64,000 nt of DNA, from contig NZ_JADEWN010000024.1 of assembly GCF_015207655.1 (NCBI RefSeq), forward strand, positions 1-64,000. The letters run 5' to 3'. The stretch is from Gloeocapsopsis crepidinum LEGE 06123 (GTDB taxonomy: Bacteria; Cyanobacteriota; Cyanobacteriia; Cyanobacteriales; Chroococcidiopsidaceae). Positions within the stretch are counted from its first letter, which is position 1. Every line of letters begins with the position of its first letter. The position numbers and the translations under genes are program-made. Of this stretch, positions 9,175 to 17,771 are shown one piece after another. The notes under the pieces were generated by a model. The model saw only the letters and a list, made by a program, of their open reading frames with translations. It was not told the origin of the DNA and did not search any database.

Positions 9175-10362
9175 ATGCGTGTAATTCTGATGACAGGCAA
9201 AGGAGGAGTCGGAAAAACCTCTGTTGCTGCTGCTACTGGACTTCGTTGTGCAGAGTTAGGCTATCGCACACTCGTTTTGAGTACCGACCCAGCACATTCA
9301 CTTGCAGATAGTTTTGACTTAGATCTAGGACACAATCCGCGACAAGTCCGCCCGAACCTCTGGGGAGCAGAATTAGACGCGTTATTAGAACTAGAGGGTA
9401 ACTGGGGAGCCGTTAAGCGCTATATTACTCAAGTTTTACAAGCAAGGGGACTTGATGGAGTTCAAGCTGAGGAACTTGCAATTCTTCCTGGGATGGATGA
9501 AATTTTCGGCTTAGTACGCATGAAACGCCATTACGACGAAGGCGAGTTTGATGTCTTAATTATCGACTCTGCTCCGACTGGTACGGCACTGCGATTGTTG
9601 AGTTTACCGGAGGTTAGTGGTTGGTATATGCGACGTTTCTACAAACCTTTGCAAAAGATGTCTGTTGCGTTAAGACCACTTGTAGAGCCATTATTTCGAC
9701 CGATCGCAGGTTTTTCTTTACCAGATAAAGAGGTGATGGATGCGCCGTATGAGTTCTACGAACAAATCGAAGCATTAGAAAAAGTCTTAACCGATAATAT
9801 GCAAACTTCGGTACGCTTAGTGACGAATCCTGAAAAGATGGTACTGAAGGAATCGCTACGCGCCCACGCTTATTTAAGTCTGTACAATGTTGCAACAGAT
9901 TTAGTTGTTGCCAATCGTATTATTCCTGAAGAAGTTCAAGATCCTTTCTTTCAAAGATGGAAGGAAAATCAACAGCAATATCGCCATGAAATTCACGAAA
10001 ACTTCCGTCCATTACCTGTAAAAGAGGTACCTCTATATTCTGAGGAATTATGCGGTTTAGCAGCTTTAGAGCGGCTCAAAGATACACTTTACAAAGACGA
10101 AGATCCGACACAAGTTTATTACAAAGAAACTACTGTGCGCATTATTCAAGATAACAATCAATACAGCTTAGAACTTTATTTACCAGGAATTGCCAAAGAC
10201 AATATTCAACTGAGCAAAACAGGAGATGAATTGAATATTACTATCGGTAATCATCGGCGTAACTTAGTATTACCGCAAGCTTTAGCAGCATTACAGCCAG
10301 CAGGTGCAAAGATGGAGGAGGATTACTTAAAAATTCGTTTTGCTGATAGTGTAAGGACTTAG
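9175..10362 (+). CDS. ArsA/GET3-family ATPase with C-terminal HSP20-like domain
   Basis: P-loop ATPase of the arsenite-pump / tail-anchor-protein targeting family. The N-terminus carries the deviant Walker A ([15 protein letters not shown] at residues 8-22), then [13 protein letters not shown] (switch I-like), [13 protein letters not shown] (switch II/A-loop) and VTNPEKMVL. Residues about 315-395 ([19 protein letters not shown] to KIRF) form an alpha-crystallin/HSP20-like beta sandwich, the fused ArsA_HSP20 domain found in cyanobacteria and plastids. No arsenical-resistance genes are nearby, so a protein-targeting or chaperone role is more likely than arsenite efflux. Length 395 aa is normal for the fused form. 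Confidence 0.88.
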   Translation: MRVILMTGKGGVGKTSVAAATGLRCAELGYRTLVLSTDPAHSLADSFDLDLGHNPRQVRPNLWGAELDALLELEGNWGAVKRYITQVLQARGLDGVQAEELAILPGMDEIFGLVRMKRHYDEGEFDVLIIDSAPTGTALRLLSLPEVSGWYMRRFYKPLQKMSVALRPLVEPLFRPIAGFSLPDKEVMDAPYEFYEQIEALEKVLTDNMQTSVRLVTNPEKMVLKESLRAHAYLSLYNVATDLVVANRIIPEEVQDPFFQRWKENQQQYRHEIHENFRPLPVKEVPLYSEELCGLAALERLKDTLYKDEDPTQVYYKETTVRIIQDNNQYSLELYLPGIAKDNIQLSKTGDELNITIGNHRRNLVLPQALAALQPAGAKMEEDYLKIRFADSVRT

Positions 10363-10509
10363 CAACTACAGTTGCAGCTAAACAAACAAAGTCTACCTCT
10401 GCTAAACATAGCTATTTTAGAAATAACAACGTCAGTAGGTTTAGTATTGCAGATTTTCTGCATGAATTAGATTCTGCCATCCTAATCTATATGAACTAAA
10501 CGTTTTCCA

Positions 10510-10612
10510 TATCTTCTCCCTCCTGGGAGAAACCAATGGGGGGCTGAGGTTATAAACTATTAATCCCCCCAGAATTGGGAAGCCAGTTTGTTGCGGGGGT
10601 TCTCTCTGTTGT
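10510..10612. repeat. C/G-tract hairpin in the gap after the arsA-like gene
   Basis: The 260-base gap holds a tract of six G's around 10540 complementary to a tract of six C's around 10565, with a further GGGGG near 10595. It resembles cyanobacterial intergenic repeat DNA. No gene seen. Confidence 0.4.
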
Positions 10613-10622
10613 AGGAACTGGC

Positions 10623-11222
10623 ATGGATAGAAGAAAGCTAGTTAATATTCGTGCAAGAAGTCTCGTATAATTACGGTTCCTAACTGCTCAAATCTTCTTT
10701 GAGTTAAGGCAACAATATCTTCAAAGACGTAATTTACTTTCGTCAATGGACATACGAGCTTTTCGGCTTCCTTGGTTAGCAGCAGATACTAAAGTATACG
10801 AACTCGATCAACTTGAAGTTCTCAGTTATAAAGATACTGTACTAAAAGATACATCACCTACTTGCTAAAGGTTTGCGATCGCAGCAGATCTCACTCAATC
10901 TCGATCGCACTTATTGTTAGCTCAAAGATATCGTGCTGATATACCTTCCATATGGTTAATTGAAGGCTTGTGGATCTACTTGAATTTACCTCAAGTAGAT
11001 ATACTAACAACAGTTTCAAAGCTAGCTGTAGCGAGAAGTTGGTTAGGATTAAGTGTAATCAATACCGAGGGAATAGGATCAGCCACAGACATTAGTTTTC
11101 AAGAATATTGGCGTTCCAAATTTGATATCCCAGAGAAGTTACCAGCAGACTATGGATGGAAAGCAAAGGTAATTCAACCTGGAGATGAAGGCGCACATTT
11201 TGGGCGTTATACCCACTTTTAA
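10623..11222 (+). pseudogene. Decayed class I SAM-dependent methyltransferase (TIGR00027-like)
   Basis: The sequence translates in one frame as pieces of the leucine-carboxyl-methyltransferase-like family: IRARS, MDIRAFRLPW with VYELDQLEV (SAM pocket), FAIAADLT, then SIWLIEGLWIYL, SVINTEG and VIQPGDEGAHFGRYTH. It is broken by in-frame stops at about 10668 (TAA) and at 10866-10868 (TAA where the family has a Gln codon, CAA), and the stretch before MDIRAF is scrambled. The N-terminus is missing and the C-terminus is short. A 102-residue open frame after the last stop (from TTG 10914) could still be translated but would lack the SAM-binding part. Confidence 0.75.
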
Positions 11223-11224
11223 GC

Positions 11225-12367
11225 TCAAGTTCTAATCTGCACTGGCATAATTAAATAAGTCATCTTTACACCACCTAAAGGCGTTAAAATCACTGGGCTA
11301 GTTGGGGTGTTAATCTGCATTTGAATTTCTGAAGTGGGAAGTGCTTTCAAGCCGTCAACTAAATATTTAATGTTAAAGGCAATATCAATACTATCACCTG
11401 AAATTTGTGCAGGCATTGATTCTCTACCACTACCAATATCTTGCGCATCAACCGATAAAGCTAATTCTTGGTTGGCGCTATCAAGCGTAAACTTCACAAT
11501 ATTATTTTTCTGATCTGCTAAAACCGCAATTCGTTCGATCGCACTGAGTAAAAACTTACGTTCGAGTGACACTTGAATTTCAAATTGACGGGGGATAAGT
11601 TGACGATAGGCTGGATATTGTCCTTCTAAAGTACGGCTAGTTAAACGGTGGTTTTCCCATTCAAAAACAACTTGTCCGCGATCGCAATGCAGTGACAGCA
11701 CTGCACCATCATTCAGTATCCCTAACATTCGTTCTAGTTCGCGTAAGGCTTTGGCTGGTACTGTTACCTCTAGTTGTGCTACATCTGCCTCTAAGGGTGC
11801 ATTTTCGTTGATAGTTTGCACAACTGCTAAGCGATGTCCATCAGTAGCCGCAAATTCTAAAGTCTCTTGCTCTATACTCAAATGCAGTCCTGACAAAATT
11901 TGCTTAGTTTCATCAGCACTTGTTGCAAATAAAGAACCTCGTAGTCCTTCAGTCAATGCTTCTACTGGCAAATGAATAGCTTCGCCATTTTCTATTACTG
12001 GCAATTCAGGAAATTCTTCTACCCCCATACCCCTAACTTGATACTTTCCTGAAGTGGAAGTAATCGTAGCACCTAATGGTGTCTCTCCTTCATCATCAAT
12101 GGCAAGTTCCCCTTGTGGCATTCGCGAAATAATGTCATTCAAGAGCTTAGCAGGAAGGGTTATTTCTCCTCCTGTTTCTACTACAGCCAAAAAGCTTGTC
12201 CGAATACCTAAGCTTAGATCGAACGCAGTAAGACTAACTTGTCCTGTTTGCGCATCTGCCGTCAATAGTACGTTTGCTAAAATTGGATGTGTCGGACGTG
12301 ATGGCACTGCACGGCTTACGAGCGACAAGTTTGTGCTGATATCACTTTGATTGCAAACGAATTTCAT
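11225..12367 (-). CDS. dnaN: DNA polymerase III beta subunit (sliding clamp)
   Basis: Ring-shaped processivity clamp that tethers DNA polymerase III to DNA. The 380-residue product shows the three-fold clamp repeat: MKFVCNQSDISTNLSLVSRAVPSRPTHPILANVLL at the start (given here only as a start marker), FATDGHRLAV-type segment (FAATDGHRLAVV) in domain 2, and the C-terminal tail VILTPLGGVKMTYLIMPVQI, which carries the conserved MPV/MPM-type end. ATG at 12367 fits. It is transcribed away from the DnaA-box cluster just upstream, the usual arrangement near the origin in several cyanobacteria. The decayed methyltransferase ends 2 bases from its stop. Confidence 0.96.
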   Translation of the reverse strand: MKFVCNQSDISTNLSLVSRAVPSRPTHPILANVLLTADAQTGQVSLTAFDLSLGIRTSFLAVVETGGEITLPAKLLNDIISRMPQGELAIDDEGETPLGATITSTSGKYQVRGMGVEEFPELPVIENGEAIHLPVEALTEGLRGSLFATSADETKQILSGLHLSIEQETLEFAATDGHRLAVVQTINENAPLEADVAQLEVTVPAKALRELERMLGILNDGAVLSLHCDRGQVVFEWENHRLTSRTLEGQYPAYRQLIPRQFEIQVSLERKFLLSAIERIAVLADQKNNIVKFTLDSANQELALSVDAQDIGSGRESMPAQISGDSIDIAFNIKYLVDGLKALPTSEIQMQINTPTSPVILTPLGGVKMTYLIMPVQIRT

Positions 12368-12518
12368 CAGGAGATTTGTGAGTTTGCTAAAGGGTTTGGA
12401 TGCGTCTTGAGTTTCATCTAGCTCAGAAGCACTATCGTAGCATTTGCTGCCTGTATCTGTTGCATAAAGACTACTAAAGATCTTTTTAATTTTTATATGT
12501 AGTAGTAGTAGTAGGTGC

Positions 12519-12713
12519 TGTGGAAACTGTGGAAAAACTTCAACAACCCTTTATCTAGTTCAATTTCATCTCTTATCTGCTGTGGAAAACTTGTGGAAAA
12601 GCTGAATAGTTTTTCACATAGTATTTTTACTCACTATCAGTTTTCCTCGTAAAGTAAATAGTTTTCCACAGATTTTCCCAAAGTTTTCCCCAGAAATCTG
12701 TAAGTTTTTCACA
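12519..12713. other. Putative chromosomal replication origin: DnaA-box cluster
   Basis: Four perfect copies of the cyanobacterial DnaA box TTTTCCACA or its complement occur in 150 bases: 12528-12536, 12581-12589, 12592-12600 (reverse) and 12662-12670 (forward). Further close matches are at 12519-12527 (TGTGGAAAC), 12610-12618 and 12705-12713 (TTTTTCACA), 12673-12681 (TTTTCCCAA) and 12684-12692 (TTTTCCCCA). All reverse boxes lie on the dnaN side and all forward boxes on the other side. About 370 bases of very AT-rich DNA follow (12714-13084), suitable for an unwinding element. dnaN-adjacent origins are known in Synechococcus elongatus. Function is inferred. Confidence 0.75.
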
Positions 12714-13084
12714 ATCTAATCAACTCTTAATATTTCTTTAAGCCAATATTAAGCTTGACATCCACGAAATCTTAAAGCTTGTGAAAACAACATAACTTAA
12801 TTATAAATATTTAATAAACATTAAAACACACTTATCTTTCAAACGAGATACCCAAAGAATGACTTCAGTAGGATTACTGAAGTTAAGTCTTGATATAGGT
12901 TTTTCCAAGTTGATTTTATCAGTGTGATTTCGCTTATATATGTAGTTAAATACAAGTTAAATTTCTGTTTAATATGTTTTTTACTTCTATTTTACTTATT
13001 TCTCTGGTTTAGGAATATATAAAAAATATGGCACGATTCAATTTTTAGTTTCGATTGATATTTTTATAGATCTATATTTTAAAA
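12714..13084. other. AT-rich region, candidate DNA-unwinding element and cassette leader
   Basis: No gene. Almost entirely A+T, with runs such as ttaattataaatatttaataaacatt. It separates the DnaA-box cluster from the vWA gene, so it probably holds the promoter of the 13-20 kb cassette as well as a possible unwinding element. Confidence 0.5.
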
Positions 13085-14257
13085 ATGTTCATAAACACAC
13101 TTATGTCTAATCGCATAATATTAGCCTCTGCGATAAAGACTACTCCTGGGAAAAAACTCAATCCTCACCAAAAAATAGCATTAGAAGTGGTTGCTGGTAT
13201 TCATAATAAGCGTGATGTAATATTAGCAATTGATTTAACTGAGAGTGTAGGAATTAATGACGAAGGTCGGATTCGTCTACGACAAATTATTGAAGATAGC
13301 TTGAAATCTGGAGATTCGGTATACGTTGTTCCTTTTGCATCAAATATAGTTAACTCAGAAGAAATATCAAATTTACATCCTTTAGGACTACCCATTCATT
13401 TTGATAAAAAAAATCAACAAAATATAGATAAAGTTTTACAAAAAATTCCATTGTCAGCTAATCTAAATTTCCAAAATACAGATATTCAACAAGCGGAACT
13501 TACTATCTATCAAGGGTTAGCTCAGCTTAATCAAAATCGCCTGCAACAAAATCAACCAATCAAGTTTCAATCAATAGTCTGGATTACAGACGCCCCTTTA
13601 TTAACTAAATCAGGTAACGAGTGGATTGAAACTCCAGCAGATAGTCCTTTTCGATTAGAAGATTCTCTACAAAGTCAAGTACGGCAGGCTTGGATTGATG
13701 CTTTACCTTTAAATAAAAGAGAAATATCAATTCAAACAGCTGACTCTAGAGAATATAAACTTGCTGTAGTTGATATTGAACCAGTTGTACAGGAATTTTG
13801 TACAATTGCACCAAACAATCAAGATTTTTGTAAAGTTAACTCTTATTTGTTTGGACAATTATGGTTTCCTACTATAGTTTTAATTTTAGGAATAATTTCT
13901 AGCACATTTTTTGCCAAACACTTGATCGCTCTACGTAAAAAATGGCGAGTTTCTGTTGTTGCAGACTTGGAAGATTATGAAAAAGAATGTCGCCCACTAT
14001 TACCAGGAAAATCTTTTGCTATAGGTCAAGGAGATTCTAATTGTATTGATGAAATTGATTGTCCTGGATCAGAAGTAAGAGCTTATCTAGAACGTCAAGG
14101 AAATCAACTTTATTTAGTTCCTACTCAACTAGCACCAATAGAATTGAAAGGTAGAGAAGTTAATAAAAGAACTCGATTAACGGGTAGTTCTATTAAACTG
14201 AACTGTCCAAGTGACAAGCATGGAGATTTTTATCTCAATATTAAAGTTAAAAAGTAA
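13085..14257 (+). CDS. vWA-domain membrane protein, first gene of the tubulin/ZorAB-like cassette
   Basis: 390 residues. Residues about 42-230 form a von Willebrand A domain: strand VILAID, MIDAS residues D50-x-T52-x-S54, a downstream Thr-containing helix, and a second metal-site Asp in VWITDAP. One transmembrane helix follows at about 258-280 (FPTIVLILGIISSTFFA). The last 105 residues are beta-rich (FAIGQGDSNC, RAYLERQGNQLYLVP, LTGSSIKLNC) and look like a degenerate FHA-type sandwich; that is inference. ATG 13085 is used, with an alternative ATG at 13103. The tubulin-like gene begins 20 bases after its stop, so the two are probably co-transcribed. No name is known to me. Confidence 0.75.
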   Translation: MFINTLMSNRIILASAIKTTPGKKLNPHQKIALEVVAGIHNKRDVILAIDLTESVGINDEGRIRLRQIIEDSLKSGDSVYVVPFASNIVNSEEISNLHPLGLPIHFDKKNQQNIDKVLQKIPLSANLNFQNTDIQQAELTIYQGLAQLNQNRLQQNQPIKFQSIVWITDAPLLTKSGNEWIETPADSPFRLEDSLQSQVRQAWIDALPLNKREISIQTADSREYKLAVVDIEPVVQEFCTIAPNNQDFCKVNSYLFGQLWFPTIVLILGIISSTFFAKHLIALRKKWRVSVVADLEDYEKECRPLLPGKSFAIGQGDSNCIDEIDCPGSEVRAYLERQGNQLYLVPTQLAPIELKGREVNKRTRLTGSSIKLNCPSDKHGDFYLNIKVKK

Positions 14258-14277
14258 TTTATAAATTAAAGCTGATT

Positions 14278-15960
14278 ATGTATACTCAAACTTCTATGAA
14301 CGACCGACAATATCAAGGAATTAACCGAACTATTTGTATTGGTTTAGGTAGTACTGGTAAAGAGGTTTTGATGCGTGTTCGTAGGTTAATAGTAGATCGC
14401 TATCAAGATTTAGCTAAATTACCAGTAGTTAGTTTTGTACATATTGATACCGACAAAGAAGCTACACAATCGGTTAGCTTGCGGACAGGAAATAGCTATC
14501 AAGGTGTTGATTTAAGTTTTCAAGATGCTGAAAAAATCAATGCTACAATGACTTCTGCGCAAATTACTGAATTAGTTCAAGGTTTAGAACACTGTAATCC
14601 TATTGGCGATCAACCTAGTCCCTATGCTCATATTTCTGAGTGGTTTCCACCACAACTGTTGAGGAATATTAAAGCAATTGACCAAGGTGCAAAAGGTATT
14701 AGACCTATTGGTAGACTATCATTTTTTCATAACTATTTAAAAATTAAGCAGGCTATCGAAGTTGCTGAACAACGTACAAGAGGACACGAGCAAGATTTAC
14801 TAAAGCAATCTGGTTTAATTGTTGATCCTGGATTAAATATTATTGTTGTCGGTTCGTTGTGTGGTGGTACGGGTAGCGGTACTTTTTTAGATATGGCATA
14901 TAGCTTAAGGTATGCTTACCCTGAAGTTAAACAACTTGTTGGATATTTAGTAATTAGTCCAGAATTGTATGGCAATACACCTAATATGTGTGCCAATACT
15001 TATGCAGCATTAATGGAACTTGACTACTATTCAAGCCCTGGAACAACTTTTGCAGCTTGTTATGACCAAAGATATGATATTCATGTTCAGGAGAAACGCC
15101 CTCCATTTGATTACACCTACTTAGTTTCTAAATCAACAGAACAAGGTAATTATGTTATTGATAAGCAGCGAAAACTGTGTAACGTTATTGCTAATAAAAT
15201 TGCTCTTGACTTTTCGAGTGAATTAGCACCTGTTGTCAAGGGAATGCGTGATAATTTTGCCCAACATTTGATTCAAGAAGACGATCATCCACGCCCGAAT
15301 ACTCAAAACTATCTTACTTTTGGGTTAGCGGCAATTTATTTTCCACGCGATCGCATCTCTCAAATCACAGTCACGCGAATTAGTCACAAGCTAACTAACT
15401 TTTGGTTGCAAGGCGAAGGGCAAAGCCCAGACCCACTAAAATTGTTAGAACAGTTTTTCATTGAACATCATTGGTATAATAACTCAGATCAAAAAAATGG
15501 TTTTATTTCTAAGTTAGAAGAAATACCAATTGAAAATGAAAAAAACTTCAATGCTTTGATGAACACATGGAAATCGAAGCTAGAAAATAAAATTACTGAG
15601 TGTAAAACTAAAGAAGAGCGTGCTAGCTTGATGCGGCAACTTCAAAGAGACTTTCGCGAACAGTTTCATAAAACTAAAACTGGAGATTCAGAAAGTACTC
15701 GCGGAGTTTGGTTGACTAAAATTATTAAAGGGAAAAATAGCTTATTTACACAGCTTTGTGAAGATATTGATAGCTATTTATATAGTCTACTTAATCCTAA
15801 TAATAAGAACTTCTCAATTACAAATAGTCGTAATTGGCTTGATGCTATTCAATCTGAATTAAACACATATCAATATGAGATTGAATTAAAAGTTAAAGAT
15901 GTTAACAGCACTAAATCATTAGAGCAACTAGAAAAAAATGGACACAAATTAACAAGATAA
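14278..15960 (+). CDS. Tubulin-like GTPase (Tubulin_2 type), N-terminal part, frame interrupted
   Basis: The first 560 residues of what is probably a roughly 1,090-residue protein. The tubulin/FtsZ nucleotide fold is visible: a T1-like glycine loop in CIGLGSTGKEVL (about residue 20), VSFVHIDTD (T2/T3 region), and the tubulin signature G196-G197-T198-G199-S200-G201 after strand NIIVVGS. After residue 400 the protein becomes helical and charged. The frame ends at a TAA at 15958-15960, but the adjacent frame continues with similar helical coding sequence, the switch point being a run of seven A at 15932-15938. The neighbours are a vWA protein and MotA/MotB-like genes. GTP binding is inferred from motifs. 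Confidence 0.8.
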   Translation: MYTQTSMNDRQYQGINRTICIGLGSTGKEVLMRVRRLIVDRYQDLAKLPVVSFVHIDTDKEATQSVSLRTGNSYQGVDLSFQDAEKINATMTSAQITELVQGLEHCNPIGDQPSPYAHISEWFPPQLLRNIKAIDQGAKGIRPIGRLSFFHNYLKIKQAIEVAEQRTRGHEQDLLKQSGLIVDPGLNIIVVGSLCGGTGSGTFLDMAYSLRYAYPEVKQLVGYLVISPELYGNTPNMCANTYAALMELDYYSSPGTTFAACYDQRYDIHVQEKRPPFDYTYLVSKSTEQGNYVIDKQRKLCNVIANKIALDFSSELAPVVKGMRDNFAQHLIQEDDHPRPNTQNYLTFGLAAIYFPRDRISQITVTRISHKLTNFWLQGEGQSPDPLKLLEQFFIEHHWYNNSDQKNGFISKLEEIPIENEKNFNALMNTWKSKLENKITECKTKEERASLMRQLQRDFREQFHKTKTGDSESTRGVWLTKIIKGKNSLFTQLCEDIDSYLYSLLNPNNKNFSITNSRNWLDAIQSELNTYQYEIELKVKDVNSTKSLEQLEKNGHKLTR

Positions 15961-17549
15961 TTCAAGATATTGAAGAAGAATTTAAAATTCTTTTCAATAA
16001 TAAAAATAGCCGCGTACAAGAAGAAGCAAGAAGAGCTATTAAAGATACAGAAACAGCAATTAAACAAAATTTTAATCTATCGGTTGCTTTAGAAGCTTTA
16101 GAAGTTGTCAAATTCCTACAACACTACGTACAGTTAAGAGCTAATCAATTAACTTCACTAAGTCGCTCAGTAGAAGAATTAAAAGTTTGCTACGAAAAAG
16201 ATCAAGTTGAACTGAAACAATCTAATTCTGATGAGATGAGTGGTGAAGAAATATTTTCTGAAGAAGATATAGAAGCTTGTTATGAAGCTTTGCTTCCCCA
16301 AAGAGAGTATCGTGCGCAAGCTATTCAAATTACTCAAAAAGTTTTAGCATCTGTAGGTGAAGGACAGTCTTTAGCTATTCTTCTTGCTCAAAGTTATCTT
16401 AATAAAGATCAACTCAAACGTGAAATTGATCCGACAGTTAATCAATTATTTGGTTCGCGGAGTGCAGATACTGTAGAATCAGTGATTAAGCGCTTCAATC
16501 AAAAATATCCCACTTTATCAGAACGTCCAGTTCGACTAGGGCAAATTATCCGCGAAGCTCAACCACTACTACCTCTTAATCTCACCGCGTCCTACTTTCA
16601 CAATAGTTCTGCCAAGAAGAGTCAACTTATTGGTTTCAAAGATAGTGATGAGCCAGATGTTCAGCAATTCCATGAAATTTTAACAAATAAATTGGCAATT
16701 TCTGACAACGAACTTAAGTCAACTCAGAATGAAGACAAAGTTTTACTTGTTACCGAATATGCTGCTTTTCCACTTAGGTTGATTGATGGTTTAGAGAAGC
16801 TGAAGAACCATTATGTCAGGCTAAAAAATCAACCAGGTAATGCTCCATTACACAATCATCGAAGTGAAAGCTTTACTGACATTATTCCACCACCGGTTAA
16901 CGAAATACTAGATTTACAAGACGTTTTCTATCCTTGTCTAGCACTAAATTTAATTCAAACTAATCCAGTAACTCAGCAACTCGAATTTCAATACTTTGAT
17001 GAGTTACGTGGAGAGTACTACTTTGCTTCTCTCGATCCGGCTTGGAAAAAAGCTTTACAAGAGTTGATCGATCATAAAAGTAAAGCCAAAGCACTGCAAG
17101 ACTTACTTGATGGAGTCATGCAAGAAATCGAGCAACAACCTAGACAATGGCAAGAATACTATTTACCAAAACTTCGTCAGTTTGTACAACAAGTAGATAG
17201 TTTGCCAGATAGTGATGAAAATTATCCTTATCGCTTAAATGTCGTTGGCTCACGCGGAGGTGATTCTGCTACAGCGAAAGAAGGTGTTGTTAACCGCTTC
17301 CAAGCACGAATGCAGCAGAAATTTATGGATAAGATATCTAGCAAGAATGGTAATGGAAACAAACCTAATCCTCAAATCTTGACGGGTGAAGTTATGTTGC
17401 TTGAACCTTCTGTTGAAATTGAAGATAACAGAACACGACGTCGTTTAGAAATAGAGCGTTTAAAGCAAGATCTTGCTGATGGTATTTTAAATCAAGAAGA
17501 GTACGAACAAGAGCGTCAACAAATTATTGCTAAGTATCCTTTGGGCTAG
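15939..17549 (+). CDS. Tubulin-like protein, C-terminal part continuing in the -1 frame
   Basis: The frame that overlaps the end of the tubulin-like gene is open from before 15939 and reads coherent coiled, charged protein (KWTQINKIIQDIEEEF...) through to 17549; its first ATG is only at 16236. Coding quality is continuous across 15939-16236, so this is the rest of the upstream protein, separated by a one-base shift at A7, rather than an independent gene. Near the C-terminus, RLEIERLKQDLADGILNQEE resembles the SHOCT helix pair common at ends of membrane-associated or oligomeric proteins. Either the gene is a pseudogene, an assembly indel, or a programmed -1 frameshift site (A AAA AAT). Confidence 0.7.
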   Translation, partial: WTQINKIIQDIEEEFKILFNNKNSRVQEEARRAIKDTETAIKQNFNLSVALEALEVVKFLQHYVQLRANQLTSLSRSVEELKVCYEKDQVELKQSNSDEMSGEEIFSEEDIEACYEALLPQREYRAQAIQITQKVLASVGEGQSLAILLAQSYLNKDQLKREIDPTVNQLFGSRSADTVESVIKRFNQKYPTLSERPVRLGQIIREAQPLLPLNLTASYFHNSSAKKSQLIGFKDSDEPDVQQFHEILTNKLAISDNELKSTQNEDKVLLVTEYAAFPLRLIDGLEKLKNHYVRLKNQPGNAPLHNHRSESFTDIIPPPVNEILDLQDVFYPCLALNLIQTNPVTQQLEFQYFDELRGEYYFASLDPAWKKALQELIDHKSKAKALQDLLDGVMQEIEQQPRQWQEYYLPKLRQFVQQVDSLPDSDENYPYRLNVVGSRGGDSATAKEGVVNRFQARMQQKFMDKISSKNGNGNKPNPQILTGEVMLLEPSVEIEDNRTRRRLEIERLKQDLADGILNQEEYEQERQQIIAKYPLG

Positions 17550-17596
17550 TAATGAAGTGGGTGTTATAGCGATCCTAATTTGAGTTGTAATTTTGG

Positions 17597-17700
17597 GTTA
17601 ACGAACCACTTCAGACGCAGAGGAGGACACTTGCGTGCGGTGGTTTCCCCCGTTGAACAAGGTGTCCGTGAACACAGGGAGAAGAATAAAGGGAGGTATT
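17597..17700. repeat. Intergenic repeat with nested hairpin, copy 1
   Basis: Begins gttaacgaaccacttcagac and ends gggagaagaataaa. Between them lies a hairpin with arms ggacacttg and caaggtgtcc (about 17625-17666). The outer part is repeated in inverted orientation at 19341-19393 and in direct orientation at 21135-21190. It is of a widespread cyanobacterial intergenic type. Confidence 0.75.
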
Positions 17701-17771
17701 CACAAATGAATTAGGGTTACTGTGTAATTTATTGATTTTTTATAAATGTTTGACTTTTATACTTGACTTAT

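Noticed and set aside
9175-10362. Arsenic resistance locus
   Set aside because: The ATPase is the HSP20-fused type and no arsB, arsC or arsR gene is nearby.
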